A DNA stretch of 64,000 nucleotides from Rhodoferax sp. (GCF_012927445.1 NZ_JABBPD010000003.1:62001-126000); one strand, 5' to 3'. Counted from the first letter of the stretch, positions 38,960-51,441 are shown. The notes: generated from the letters alone by a model not told the origin. Translations and numbers: made by a program.

Positions 38960-40230
38960 AAATCTTCCCCTAATAATTTTTCGATTTCGGCAAGCCGGAT
39001 TTGTGCTTCAGCCTGGGCCTTAAGCTGATTTTGTTTAGCTTGGCGGATTTGCCGCTGGGCGTCGAGCAAGGTGGCAAAATCCACCTTGCCGTTCTCATAA
39101 CCGGCCAGGGCGGAACTGAACGTCAGTTCGCCCTGGGGCAGAAGACTTTTCGTTGCCAGCACCTCGGTCCGTCTGGCCGCCTCGATACCGGCCAGACTCT
39201 GCGAGAGTTCGGCGAGTACCTGATTGGCTGCAGCCTCCTTGCGCGATCTGGCGGCCGACAGCATGGCCTCCGACTCGCGTTCCTGGGCACGGCGTGAAGA
39301 TTGCTGCAGCGGGATATTGAGTTCGACCATCAACTCCCATTCCTTGACGGCGCCCTGGTACTGAATGGGCGATACGCCAAAGGTGAAATCGGGATAGCGG
39401 TTCTTGTACGTCAGGTCGCGGGTTTTCTCGGCCGCCTTGAGGCGCGCCTCTTCGGTGAACAACTGCGGATTGCGGGTGCGCACACGCTCCTCTAGCATCG
39501 CGTAGTCGAGCTGGGCTGCGTCGGGCAAGGTGCGCAGTCTTTCGGGCTGCGCCAGTGGCGCTGAAGCGGGTCGTGCCAACAAGGCATTCAGACGCGCATT
39601 GACCTGCCGACTTTCGCTTTCCAGAGCCACCAATTCACTCTTCATATTGGTTTGCTCAATTTGAGCCCGAATGACATCCTGCTGGGCGGCCAGACCGCTG
39701 GCGTAGCGACCCTGCGCGACTTTCTCCAATCGAACAATCAAATCGAGAATTTCCTGCGTCAATTTTTCATTGCCGCGCAGGTAATAACGCTGGACGTGAG
39801 CGGTCTTGATCTTGGCGGCCAGCTCAGCCCAGCTTCCCATGGCCTTGCCTTGGGTGCCTTCGGCTTCGAACGCCGCGATTTCCCGCCTCAAGTCGCGTTT
39901 GCCGAACCAGGGAATGTCCTGCATCAGTAAATAGCGGGTGCTACCGACATCACTGGGCGAAAGGGTCGGATTCTGCTCGCCCATCCTGGTGATGTCGCGT
40001 AACTCGGTGCGAAATTTGGGATCGGGCAACGCTCCAGCTGGCGTCACCCGCTCGGTGGCGGCCTGCGCCTCGTAGCGCATGCTGGCGTAGTCGGGATTTG
40101 CGTCCTTGGCGATAGCGAGCAGCGTTTGCACATCCGCGCCTGGTGGTGCTTCCTGGGCTTGTGCCACGAAGCACCAAACGCCCGCAAAGGCAGCGAACAA
40201 GAGGCCCTTGCGCCCTTGGAATGATTTCAT
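38956..40230 (-). CDS. cusC: TolC family outer-membrane efflux protein (CusC-like)
   Basis: 424 aa with signal peptide; ANPDYASMRYEAQAATERVTPAGALPDPKFRTELRD; overlaps cusB start. Confidence 0.9.
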   Translation of the reverse strand: MKSFQGRKGLLFAAFAGVWCFVAQAQEAPPGADVQTLLAIAKDANPDYASMRYEAQAATERVTPAGALPDPKFRTELRDITRMGEQNPTLSPSDVGSTRYLLMQDIPWFGKRDLRREIAAFEAEGTQGKAMGSWAELAAKIKTAHVQRYYLRGNEKLTQEILDLIVRLEKVAQGRYASGLAAQQDVIRAQIEQTNMKSELVALESESRQVNARLNALLARPASAPLAQPERLRTLPDAAQLDYAMLEERVRTRNPQLFTEEARLKAAEKTRDLTYKNRYPDFTFGVSPIQYQGAVKEWELMVELNIPLQQSSRRAQERESEAMLSAARSRKEAAANQVLAELSQSLAGIEAARRTEVLATKSLLPQGELTFSSALAGYENGKVDFATLLDAQRQIRQAKQNQLKAQAEAQIRLAEIEKLLGEDL

Positions 40231-40342
40231 GCAAATGATCCTGATTATTTTGTGAATCCGCCCGACAAAGCAGTGGACCTTAGCGACTCATTTGAGCGGG
40301 AAAAATTGACATACCGGGAACCTGTGGCCCGCAGCACTCGAC

Positions 40343-40567
40343 TTATTTCCCGTCGCGTGGGTGGTAGTGCTTGGATTTATCCTGCGCTGCATGCTTTATT
40401 GCAGACGGGGCGCTCGCTGCGTTTTGCGGCTGGCTGGCCTGGGTACCTTGATCCGCTTTAGCTTCGGCTGAGGGTGTGGCATTGACGGTCTCGGCAGCCT
40501 GAACGTTGATGTTTAAGGTCGCGATCGTGGCGAACAATACGGTTGACAGGACTGCTTGCAGTTTCAT
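40343..40567 (-). CDS. Small secreted hypothetical protein (74 aa)
   Basis: Signal-peptide-like N-terminus, charged/His-containing C-terminus KSKHYHPRDGK; first gene of the cus operon. Confidence 0.6.
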   Translation of the reverse strand: MKLQAVLSTVLFATIATLNINVQAAETVNATPSAEAKADQGTQASQPQNAASAPSAIKHAAQDKSKHYHPRDGK

Positions 40568-40662
40568 GATGCTTCTTTAATCGAGGGGTTAAGGGAAAAC
40601 GGTCTGATGTTGTCAGACGCTTTGAAGTTTGTGCTCTGGTGACCGTCGGCCTCATGACGGCA

Positions 40663-40682
40663 AGATTACATTTAAGTAAGGT
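40663..40682. promoter_or_regulatory. Putative CopR/CusR box (degenerate)
   Basis: AGATTACA-TTTA-AGTAAGGT: left half identical to the other three boxes, right half degenerate; ~95 bp upstream of the 40567 start. Confidence 0.45.
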
Positions 40683-40750
40683 TCAAGCGTTCGTTACATG
40701 AGACGCCGCAACGACGTTGCATCAAGTCCAAAAGGAGGCTCAAAAAACCA

Positions 40751-41235
40751 TCAAAAAGCGCTCTCCGCATCTCTGACCATGCGCGTCACACACCAATCCG
40801 CATAAACTTTCCCCAGGACTTTCCCTAACCAGCGTGCCCATACGCCAGATGAAAGATCGTAGTCGATCCACACGCGCAGTTGCGTCTTGTCGGTCTGCGA
40901 GGTCAGCTCGAAGCCCATGCGGTAGCGCCCGATCACCAGCAACTCCGGCTCTGCACAGGTTTCCCAGGTTTTGCGAAGTGGGGGTTCGTATTCAATGACC
41001 GTCTCCTCGACGGACAAAGGGATGCCCAGCACGCGTCCTTTTAGTCGAATTTGAGAGCCGACTACATGGCCCCTTCGGCTGTCGGTGTCTATCTTCATGG
41101 TGGCGCCCGCCATCATAAGCGACGGCTTTTCCATGTGTGCGGCCAGTCGCTTGTGATCGTCCAGGAACGCGAACACGGCTTGGGGACTGGCCGCGATGTC
41201 GGCCGTCTCCTCCCGATGGAATCGAAACTTCAAAG

Positions 41236-41239
<4 letters not shown>
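40751..41239 (-). CDS. SRPBCC family protein
   Basis: [45 protein letters not shown]/polyketide-cyclase-like fold pattern. Confidence 0.78.
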
Positions 41240-43560
<2,321 letters not shown>

Positions 43561-43588
43561 ACTGATCCGAATAAATGTAGTTGTGATA

Positions 43589-44098
43589 TCAAGGCAGCAT
43601 GGCAGGTTCGTCAGGCAGTTCATTGATGCGCAACCCGTGCTGGGGAAAGTGATGCCCCAACGTCTGTGCCACCGCCTCAATGCCCAACAGGGCGCCAGAC
43701 TGGTAGTCCGCCCGTGCGAAGGCCGCTTCGATCTGCCGACAGATAGCGCTCCACGTTGCTGTACCCGCATGGGCATGGATGCCACGATCGGCGACGATCT
43801 CCACGGCATGGTCCGCAAGCAACACGTAAATCAATACCCCGTTGTTGTGCTGGGTGTCCCATATTCGCAGCTGTGAAAACACCTCGATGGCTCGTTCCCT
43901 GGCCGACTGCCCCTTGAACAATGGCAAGCCGTCCAACGCGCCTTCCACGGCGAAACGGATCTCACCCGAATGTGAGGTTTCACTCGCCGTGATCGCCCGC
44001 TCGATCGCGTCCAAGGTGTTGTGGGGAAAGGCCCGTCTGACCTGCCCATCCGTTACTAACAAGTGCTTAACGATGCGTTGGATATTCATGGCTACCAC
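43589..44098 (-). CDS. TPM domain-containing protein
   Basis: 169 aa; [67 protein letters not shown]. Confidence 0.85.
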   Translation of the reverse strand: MVAMNIQRIVKHLLVTDGQVRRAFPHNTLDAIERAITASETSHSGEIRFAVEGALDGLPLFKGQSARERAIEVFSQLRIWDTQHNNGVLIYVLLADHAVEIVADRGIHAHAGTATWSAICRQIEAAFARADYQSGALLGIEAVAQTLGHHFPQHGLRINELPDEPAMLP

Positions 44099-44955
44099 CT
44101 CCCCGACGCGCCGCCGCCGCCGAAGCCACCGCCACCGCCTCTGAAGCCACCACCGCCAAAACCACCCCGGCCGGCTCCGCCGTGGTAACCGCCGAGTCCA
44201 CGCCCACCCATGCCGCCACCCAGCAACGTGACGAATAGCGCCATTACCCCAGCAACCAACGCCACAGATAGGGCGCCAACTACAAACCAGGCAAGCACTG
44301 CGACGGCGCCGCCCGTGACCAGCGCGCCAGGAACTCGGCCTAACGCGGCGCGCAGAACACCCCCCACGACGAGGGCAAGAATGAAGACAATGGGAGCGTA
44401 CTGCTGAACGTCCCCGAGGCTTCCGGCCGGCTTCTCGCGCGGGGCCGGCAAGGGCTCACCGTCAATGACGCGGATGATTTGTTCGACCCCGGCCGCAATG
44501 CCGCCATAAAAGTCTTGGCTCTTGAATCGCGGCAGAATGATTTCGCTGATGATGCGTTTGCTGGTGGCATCGTTGAGGGCCCCTTCCAGGCCGTATCCCA
44601 CTTCAATGCGCAGGGTGCGGTCATTCTTGGCGACGACCAGGATGGCACCATCATCGACCTTCTTTCGTCCGAGCTTCCATTGCTCTGCAACACGCAATGC
44701 ATAGGGCTCGATGGCTTCCGGCGCTGACGAAGGAATCATCAGGATAGCCAGTTGACTGCCTTTCCTGGCTTCAAGCGCGGCCAAGGTTTGCTCCAAAGAG
44801 GCCTTCTGCTCTACGGTAAGAGTGGCGGTCAAGTCGATAACATGTCCCGTCAAGGGCGGGACCGCAACTTGTGCTGAGACAACGAGGGAGCAGCAAAGCG
44901 TGAATGCAAGCAGTAACGCTTTGGTCGCCCCTCTCGCGGTGCTCACAGTGATCAC
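44092..44955 (-). CDS. YgcG-type TPM domain membrane protein with Gly-rich C-terminus
   Basis: LTGHVIDLTATLTVEQKASLEQTLAALEARKGSQLAILMIPSSAPEAIEPYALRVAEQWKLG; tail [19 protein letters not shown]. Confidence 0.92.
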   Translation of the reverse strand: MITVSTARGATKALLLAFTLCCSLVVSAQVAVPPLTGHVIDLTATLTVEQKASLEQTLAALEARKGSQLAILMIPSSAPEAIEPYALRVAEQWKLGRKKVDDGAILVVAKNDRTLRIEVGYGLEGALNDATSKRIISEIILPRFKSQDFYGGIAAGVEQIIRVIDGEPLPAPREKPAGSLGDVQQYAPIVFILALVVGGVLRAALGRVPGALVTGGAVAVLAWFVVGALSVALVAGVMALFVTLLGGGMGGRGLGGYHGGAGRGGFGGGGFRGGGGGFGGGGASGRW

Positions 44956-45584
44956 TTGGCCACTCCTGACGCACCACCTTTGGGCTGGACCGGTGCGGCG
45001 TCAAAACTGACACTTGGCGGCCTGGAGATTTCTTTTTCATTATCGACCGAGAAGTTAGGCTTGTCTTTGTAGCCCAGCACCATCGCTGTCAAATTGGAAG
45101 GAAAGGACCGCACCGTCACGTTGTAATCCTGCACCGACTTGATGTAACGATTGCGCGCCACGGTAATGCGGTTCTCGGTCCCTTCCAACTGCGCCTGAAG
45201 GTCCCGGAAACCCTGATTTGCACGAAGGTTCGGATAGTTCTCTGAAACGACCATCAGCCGCGACAACGCACCAGTCAACTGGCCCTGCGCCAGCTGGAAT
45301 TTTTGGAATGCGGCAGGGTCGTTGATCAGTTCCGGTGTCGCTTGAATGGATGTAGCCTTTGAGCGCGCTTCGATCACTTTGGTAAGCGTGTCCTGCTCGA
45401 ACTTCGCCTCGCCCTTGACGGTATTAACAAGATTGGGGACCAGGTCCGCACGGCGCTGGTACTGGTTGACAACTTCCGACCAACTCGCCTTGACCTGCTC
45501 GTCCGTGGTTTGAAATGTGTTGTAGCCGCAGCCCGCCAGGCCCAAGGCCACCACGGTAAGTAGCATAGAAAGAAATTTACGCAT
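44952..45584 (-). CDS. lemA: LemA family protein
   Basis: GYNTFQTTDEQVKASWSEVVNQYQRRADLVPNLVNTVKGEAKFEQDTL. Confidence 0.93.
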   Translation of the reverse strand: MRKFLSMLLTVVALGLAGCGYNTFQTTDEQVKASWSEVVNQYQRRADLVPNLVNTVKGEAKFEQDTLTKVIEARSKATSIQATPELINDPAAFQKFQLAQGQLTGALSRLMVVSENYPNLRANQGFRDLQAQLEGTENRITVARNRYIKSVQDYNVTVRSFPSNLTAMVLGYKDKPNFSVDNEKEISRPPSVSFDAAPVQPKGGASGVAK

Positions 45585-45620
45585 TTTTTCTCCAATCAGG
45601 CTCTGATTTACGCCAGTTGC

Positions 45621-45917
45621 TCATCCACAGCAGCAGCCACCTTTACCCCCGCTGGTAGAGTTAGAGTTGCACCCCGACGTTTTGGGCACCCCAAGGGAAA
45701 CAGAACTCGTGGCCAGTTGCGCGGGATAGTCTGCGCTGCCTAAGGCGGTGATTAATGGTTCGCTGCCTTTCGGAAATTCACCGCTGACACGAACATGACC
45801 AGACTGCAGATCAACCTCAACACCGCTAACGCCAGCGACTGTTTGCAGTGCTTGTGTGACATGCTTGACGCATGAGCCACAGCTCATGCCTTGGACTTCC
45901 AGATCGATAGTGCTCAT
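45621..45917 (-). CDS. Heavy-metal-associated (HMA) domain protein / copper chaperone with Cys-rich tail
   Basis: LEVQGMSCGSCVKHVTQALQTVAGVSGVEVDL (MxCxxC); C-terminal GGKGGCCCG. Confidence 0.9.
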   Translation of the reverse strand: MSTIDLEVQGMSCGSCVKHVTQALQTVAGVSGVEVDLQSGHVRVSGEFPKGSEPLITALGSADYPAQLATSSVSLGVPKTSGCNSNSTSGGKGGCCCG

Positions 45918-45991
45918 ATTCGCATCCTTAAAATTTAGATAAGAAAACCAGAGTCAACCTGCACGCAGGCATAAACCAAGCAGTCGCATCG

Positions 45992-46642
45992 TCAACTGGC
46001 GGTTGGTCTTTGGCCCAAACGCGGGAAAAACCGGGGTGTGCGCTGCGCGTAACGCTCAAAAGCATCGCCGAATTGCGCTCGCATTTCCGCTTCTTCGTTG
46101 ACCGCCAAACGCGCGTACATGACCAGCAGAATCGGAAACATAAGCAAAGTTAACAGCGTTGGCCACTGTAGCAAAAAGCCCAGCAAAATCAACACAAAGG
46201 CGACGTACTGTGGATGTCGAATTACTGCATAGGGTCCGACGGTAGCCAGCGCATGCCTGCGTTGCGCGTGGTACAAAACATTCCACGAACTCGACAGCAG
46301 GATAAAACCAAAGGCCAAGAAGATGTAGCTGGCAATATGCAGGACACCAAAGTGCGGATCTCCTTTCTCGCCCAGCAAGGTTGACCAAAGGTGTCCGGAA
46401 TCATGAGACAGGATATCCAAACCCGGATACTTAGTCTGCAACCATCCCGACAGCAGATAGATGGTCAAAGGGAAACCGTACATCTCGACAAATAAAGCCA
46501 CGATAAAAGCGGAGAATGCCCCAAAGGTGCGCCAGTCGCGCGCCGTTGCCGGTTTGAAAAAACTGTAGGCGAACATGATAAAAATCGCCGAGTTGAGGAC
46601 GACCAGCAGCCATAGCCCATAGGCCGGTTGGTCGTGGCTCAT
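45992..46642 (-). CDS. Isoprenylcysteine carboxyl methyltransferase / PEMT-like membrane methyltransferase
   Basis: TVGPYAVIRHPQYVAFVLILLGFLLQWPTLLTLLMFPILLVMYARLAVNEEAEMRAQFGDAFERYAQRTPRFFP. Confidence 0.85.
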   Translation of the reverse strand: MSHDQPAYGLWLLVVLNSAIFIMFAYSFFKPATARDWRTFGAFSAFIVALFVEMYGFPLTIYLLSGWLQTKYPGLDILSHDSGHLWSTLLGEKGDPHFGVLHIASYIFLAFGFILLSSSWNVLYHAQRRHALATVGPYAVIRHPQYVAFVLILLGFLLQWPTLLTLLMFPILLVMYARLAVNEEAEMRAQFGDAFERYAQRTPRFFPRLGQRPTAS

Positions 46643-46914
46643 GATGATTCTCCTTGCTTGGGTTGGTCTGGCTTGTCCGGTCCGGCTTGAGATCCGTTAT
46701 CGCCATGGCGATGACCACCATGACCGTGGTGCATGAAAACGTGCATCAACGGGCAGGCCAGCAGCAGCAGGAACGGCAACGCACCGAAGAAGTGGGCGCG
46801 GTGCTCAGTCAGCAGGAAATAGCCCGCGACGGCCCCGATAACAATCAGGCCGACCGCGTAGCGGGAACCCCAAAAACCGAGCGGGGTCTCATGCGATCCA
46901 TGGTCATGGTTCAT
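46639..46914 (-). CDS. DUF2933 domain-containing membrane protein
   Basis: YAVGLIVIGAVAGYFLLTEHRAHFFGALPFLLLLACPLMHVFMHHGHGGH. Confidence 0.85.
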   Translation of the reverse strand: MNHDHGSHETPLGFWGSRYAVGLIVIGAVAGYFLLTEHRAHFFGALPFLLLLACPLMHVFMHHGHGGHRHGDNGSQAGPDKPDQPKQGESS

Positions 46915-46927
46915 GTCGATGACTCTT

Positions 46928-47416
46928 TTACTTGACAGCAGGCGGCGGCATGCGATCCACCATCATCTTCATCATGTCTTGCATCATGTCCATGCGCATT
47001 TCCATCTGCTGCATGCGTTCCGGCGAGCCCTCCGGACGGGCGCCACCACCCATCATGCCCATGCCGCCTTTTCCCATCATTCCTTTACCCATGTCATCCA
47101 TCATGGGGCAACCCATGATGTCGGCCTGCATGCTGCGGGCCATCATCATGTTCTCCTGCATGGTTTGCATGTGCTCGGCCATGGCTTTTTGCCGTTCCTC
47201 GTCGGTCTTGACCTTTGCGATGCGCTCGAGCTGGGACTGCATTTTTTTGACGTTGTCCTGCATTTTCTGCACGGTCTGGGTGGAACTCTTGGCAACAGGC
47301 TTGGCGGGCGCGGACTTGGCCGCCGGCGCTGTCTCAGGGTGATGGGCATCCTCCGCAAACGCAGGCGAGCCAAACGCGAGTGCGACCGCAAGGACGGTCA
47401 TAGCTAGTTTCTTCAT
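46928..47416 (-). CDS. Met-rich periplasmic protein, putative copper binding
   Basis: Signal peptide; MAEHMQTMQENMMMARSMQADIMGCPMMDDMGKGMMGKGGMGMMGGG. Confidence 0.75.
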   Translation of the reverse strand: MKKLAMTVLAVALAFGSPAFAEDAHHPETAPAAKSAPAKPVAKSSTQTVQKMQDNVKKMQSQLERIAKVKTDEERQKAMAEHMQTMQENMMMARSMQADIMGCPMMDDMGKGMMGKGGMGMMGGGARPEGSPERMQQMEMRMDMMQDMMKMMVDRMPPPAVK

Positions 47417-47503
47417 CGTGGTACTCCTTCAATCAGCGTGTTGCCGGCCCCTGGGCAACGAAATGGGTGGGGCCAATCTCCAAACGGAGATTTATCCAAA
47501 ATT

Positions 47504-47908
47504 TCAGTGCGGGTGATCGATATGTCTATCCTTTGCAACCCCCATGGGCATGAAGCACGTCTGCTCGGGCTGCTTGCCCGCCTGCGTGATGGAGATCACC
47601 GCTTTCATGTCCGGTGTCGCCGCGTATTTGGCGATGCCTTTCATACTGTTGTCTCCATCCGGCAGAAACATTGAGCTGAGCTTCAGTTTTCCGGCCAGAA
47701 TCGTCGCGGTACCGCTGGCGCCAGCGGTGGGAATTATCTGGTCTGCATGATCGGTTACATACACCATGGCCGGGTTTTCTTTCCAATCCTTGGTGTCCTT
47801 CACCACCACCCGCTCATAGCTATAGGCCCCGTCCACATCTAGCTGACAAACTAGCTTGCTTGGCACCTGATGAGAAGCGGTTCGATGGTGAGTCAAGTCA
47901 ACAGGCAT
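47504..47908 (-). CDS. Hypothetical protein in copper cluster
   Basis: 134-aa ORF 66 bp downstream of a perfect inverted-repeat operator; no family recognised. Confidence 0.6.
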   Translation of the reverse strand: MPVDLTHHRTASHQVPSKLVCQLDVDGAYSYERVVVKDTKDWKENPAMVYVTDHADQIIPTAGASGTATILAGKLKLSSMFLPDGDNSMKGIAKYAATPDMKAVISITQAGKQPEQTCFMPMGVAKDRHIDHPH

Positions 47909-47973
47909 GAACTGGTCCTTAAGAATTAAGTGCCTGCAGTGTGCTGATATGTCAATAACAAAAAGATGGCTGC

Positions 47974-47995
47974 CAGATTACATTTTTGTAATCTG
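47974..47995. promoter_or_regulatory. Putative CopR/CusR box (perfect inverted repeat)
   Basis: CAGATTACA-TTTT-TGTAATCTG, 9-bp perfect arms, in the divergent intergenic region. Confidence 0.72.
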
Positions 47996-48229
47996 CGTCA
48001 CTTATCCTTAAAAAATTTTTTAAAACGAAATAATTTAGTCGAGCGGCCAAATTCTCACTAAGACGCATTTGTGCATCAAGGCTATGCCAAATGTCGCAGT
48101 TGTAATGAGGCAGTCATGCAACTGTCGGGACTCAACTCTTACATTAAAACCAGTGATGCAGTAGTTGCATTACCTGTCCTACGGAATACATCGGGGGACG
48201 TTTCAAATCAACTTGAAGGAGTTTTTATC

Positions 48230-48511
48230 ATGTCAATTCGAAAATCCATTATTGCGCTGAGTCTTGTCTTGCCAGCCCTGTCTGTGTTCGCTTTGGATAA
48301 TGCAGACATCGCTAAATCCGTTCAACTCAAAGACGGCTCAACCATGCACCAATTTAAAGATGGCAAGATGTCCATGGAAGATAAATATGGACGTGCTGTT
48401 CGCATGAAAGAGGGCATGACTATGGAAACCATAGATGGCAAATCAGTCACCATGAATGGTGACGAGGTTGGTAAACTATATGGAGCGCTGCAAGCGCATA
48501 AACAGAACTAA
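48230..48511 (+). CDS. copK: CopK family periplasmic copper-binding protein
   Basis: Signal peptide plus VQLKDGSTMHQFKDGKMSMEDKYGRAVRMKEGMTMETIDGKSVTMNGDEVGKL, CopK pattern from Cupriavidus metallidurans. Confidence 0.9.
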   Translation: MSIRKSIIALSLVLPALSVFALDNADIAKSVQLKDGSTMHQFKDGKMSMEDKYGRAVRMKEGMTMETIDGKSVTMNGDEVGKLYGALQAHKQN

Positions 48512-48913
48512 TGCGATTGCCGGGCAGTTACCAACACTGCCCGTACAACAACCCAACGAGCAATGATTATCGCTATTAAATATATAGCTTAATACTATTT
48601 CCCTACAAGGGCTAGAGCCATAAACAGTATAACTATATAGTCACCTATGCCACCTTGGATTCCCGCATCATTTCAGCAGCTTTGTATTCGAGAATTTAGC
48701 ACTGGAACATACGCAAAACAAAAATGCATTGAACCGGCTAGATCAGCGCCGTTTCATACAGGCGCTTGCCACCCGACCCAGCCGCATCATGAATAGGGGG
48801 GTATCAATAACAGTTGATACTCAACAGTGTGCGCAAAAGCCCCTCACAGTGAAACCCAAAGATTTCATTTACGCATTGGAGCTCTCATGCGTTCCTTACA
48901 GGCGTTCACTGTA

Positions 48914-49264
48914 TTACTTGACAAGTTGGAGATCGGTCACAACTAGGGCGCCACTGTCTTTTATGGCTTTGAACTGAACCTTGTCGCCGGCTTGTACCTT
49001 CTCCAACAAAGCCGAATCCCTGACCTGAAACACCATTGTCATCGGAGGCATTTCAAGGTTCTTGATCTCGCCGTGCTTGATTGTGATCTTCTTGACTTCC
49101 TTGTCGATCTTGCGGACCGCTCCCTGGGTCATGTCATTGCTGACCATCATATTCACGTCACCCATCTTGCTATGGTCCATGGTGGCCTGAGCGAAGACGC
49201 CGCCAGAAAAGGCCGTGGCCGACGCGATTGATATAAAGATGACCAATTTCTTCATCGATTTCAT
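48914..49264 (-). CDS. cusF: CusF-like periplasmic copper/silver-binding protein
   Basis: GAVRKIDKEVKKITIKHGEIKNLEMPPMTMVFQVRDSALLEKVQAGDKVQF. Confidence 0.92.
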   Translation of the reverse strand: MKSMKKLVIFISIASATAFSGGVFAQATMDHSKMGDVNMMVSNDMTQGAVRKIDKEVKKITIKHGEIKNLEMPPMTMVFQVRDSALLEKVQAGDKVQFKAIKDSGALVVTDLQLVK

Positions 49265-49419
49265 GATTTTTTTCCTTCATAAGTTTGGTAAACCGTAGAG
49301 TTACCGTTTTTAAAACTGTTAAACGCTATCGACATCTTTGCGATTGCCATGCTGTCGGTGCTGCCCATGCGCCAGCCGGGAATATTAAAAAACCCTACCA
49401 GCATCACTGGCGTTGCTGG

Positions 49420-49929
49420 TCAATGAGCGTGTGTATGCTCGCCTTCAATGTTGCTCCCTTTGTTCGCTGCGACTTTAATCAGACCTTTCATGCCTGCGTC
49501 GTAATGGCCCGGTTGCAGGCAAGCGAAGTCGACCTTACCCGCCTTGGTGAATTGCCAGATGATTTCACCGGTTTTTCCTGGCGCGACCGTGACCATGTTG
49601 TCGTCGGCATGTTCCATCTCCGGGTTTTTCTTCATCACTTCGTAGTGTTCCTTGAGTTCCGTTTCGGTGCCCAGCACCATCTCGTGCTTGACCTGACCAG
49701 AGTTTTTGGCAACAAAGCGGACAGTTTCCCCCTGTTTCACATCGAAATTTGAAGAGTGGAAGCGCATGTCGTCCTTCATGTCGACGTTCACGGTGCGCGT
49801 GACTTTGGATGCGACGCCTGGCTTGCCGATAGCCTCATCGTCATGCCCCCCAGCGTGTTTGCCAGACGCCATGACAGTCATGGCCAGCAAGATGCCTGGA
49901 ATTGCGATCAGAAGGTTGCGTGATTTCAT
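49420..49929 (-). CDS. Cupredoxin family copper-binding protein (CopI-like)
   Basis: MRFHSSNFDVKQGETVRFVAKNSGQVKHEMVLG...FACLQPGHYDAGMKGLIKV. Confidence 0.9.
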   Translation of the reverse strand: MKSRNLLIAIPGILLAMTVMASGKHAGGHDDEAIGKPGVASKVTRTVNVDMKDDMRFHSSNFDVKQGETVRFVAKNSGQVKHEMVLGTETELKEHYEVMKKNPEMEHADDNMVTVAPGKTGEIIWQFTKAGKVDFACLQPGHYDAGMKGLIKVAANKGSNIEGEHTHAH

Positions 49930-49964
49930 GGAATACCTTTCAAGGGTGTTGGTTAGGAAACTAA

Positions 49965-51380
49965 TCAATGCTTCATGTTGCCCATGGAGGGCTTGCGGAC
50001 TTGAACTTCGACTTCTTTCATCGGCATGTTCTGAACTGGCATGGATTTGCCGCCCTCCGCAGCAAAACGCGCGGGGTTGGGCAGTGAACCGGTCCATTCG
50101 TAAGCGATTTCACCGGCCGGGTGTTTGTACCAGCCCGGGTCTTTGTAGTCGCCAGGCTTTTGATCTTTGCGCACTTTCACCATGCTGAACATGCCCCCCA
50201 TCTCCACGCTGCCAAACGGACCTTGGCCGGTCATCATGGGCGTCGTGTTGTCGGGGATAGGCATCTCCATCTCCGTCATATCGGCCATACCGCGTTCGCC
50301 CATTACCATGTAATCGGGTATGAGGTTGGTGATTTTCTTTGCCACACCGCGGTGATCCACGCCGATCATGGTGGGCACGTTGTGCCCCATCGCGTTCATG
50401 GTGTGGTGACTCTTGTGGCAATGAAACGCCCAGTCCCCTTCTTCGTCGGCCAAAAATTCGATCTGGCGCATCTGACCCACCGCAACATCCGTGGTGACCT
50501 CGTGCCAGCGGGACGATTTCGGTGTCGGCCCGCCATCGGTGCCAGTCACCAGGAATTCATGGCCATGTAAATGCATCGGGTGGTTGGTCATGGTCAGATT
50601 GCCAACGCGGATACGCACCTTGTCGTTTTTACGGACCACCAGCGGGTCGATACCGGGGAATATCCTGCTGTTCCAACTCCATAAGTTGAAGTCCAGCATC
50701 GTCATGATCTTGGGTGTGTACGCGCCTGGGTCAATGTCGTAGGCGTTCAGCAGGAACACGAAATCCCGGTCTACCTCTTCGATCAGTGGGTGCTTGACCT
50801 TGGGGTGAGTGATCCACATTCCCATCATCCCCATTGCCATTTGTGTCATTTCGTCGGCATGTGGGTGGTACATGAAAGTGCCCGGACGTCGCGCCACGAA
50901 TTCGTAGACAAAAGTCTTGCCGGGTTGTATTGCCGGCTGATTCAGCCCGGCTACCCCATCCATTCCATTTGGCAGACGCTGGCCATGCCAGTGCACGCTG
51001 GTGTGCTCAGGCAGCTTGTTGGTCACAAAAATGCGAATCCGGTCACCCTCGACCACTTCGATGGTCGGTCCTGGCGACTGGCCGTTGTAACCCCACAGGT
51101 GGGCCTTGAAGCCAGGTGCCATCTCGCGTACCACGGGTTCGGCTACGAGGTGGAACTCCTTGACTCCATTATTCATACGCCATGGCAAGGTCCAGCCGTT
51201 GAGCGTGACCACTGGGTTGTATGGACGGCCGGTGTTTGGAACCAGGGGCGCCATCGTGTCCGGGCTGGTTTGCATGACAAGTTCTGGCAGAGCCGCCATG
51301 GCCACCCGGCTGACTGCAGCCACTGCCACAGCGCCGCCAGCCAAGCCAGCTGTTTTGAAAAATTGTCGTCTTGAATTCAT
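49965..51380 (-). CDS. copA: Multicopper oxidase (CopA-type copper resistance protein)
   Basis: Tat-like RRQFFKTAGLAGG; HTSVHWHGQRLPNGMDGVAGLNQ; HPMHLHGHEFLVTG; WAFHCHKSHHTMNAMGHNVPTMIGV. Confidence 0.93.
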   Translation of the reverse strand: MNSRRQFFKTAGLAGGAVAVAAVSRVAMAALPELVMQTSPDTMAPLVPNTGRPYNPVVTLNGWTLPWRMNNGVKEFHLVAEPVVREMAPGFKAHLWGYNGQSPGPTIEVVEGDRIRIFVTNKLPEHTSVHWHGQRLPNGMDGVAGLNQPAIQPGKTFVYEFVARRPGTFMYHPHADEMTQMAMGMMGMWITHPKVKHPLIEEVDRDFVFLLNAYDIDPGAYTPKIMTMLDFNLWSWNSRIFPGIDPLVVRKNDKVRIRVGNLTMTNHPMHLHGHEFLVTGTDGGPTPKSSRWHEVTTDVAVGQMRQIEFLADEEGDWAFHCHKSHHTMNAMGHNVPTMIGVDHRGVAKKITNLIPDYMVMGERGMADMTEMEMPIPDNTTPMMTGQGPFGSVEMGGMFSMVKVRKDQKPGDYKDPGWYKHPAGEIAYEWTGSLPNPARFAAEGGKSMPVQNMPMKEVEVQVRKPSMGNMKH

Positions 51381-51441
51381 CGTAATTACTTTCGAGTTGG
51401 TTCGGAACCGCTACGCGCGAGAAGCGCAGGTCGGGCGCATG

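Noticed and set aside
49930-50097. Upstream extension of the cupredoxin ORF
   Set aside because: Overlaps the multicopper oxidase gene and lacks similarity; the signal-peptide start at 49929 is preferred
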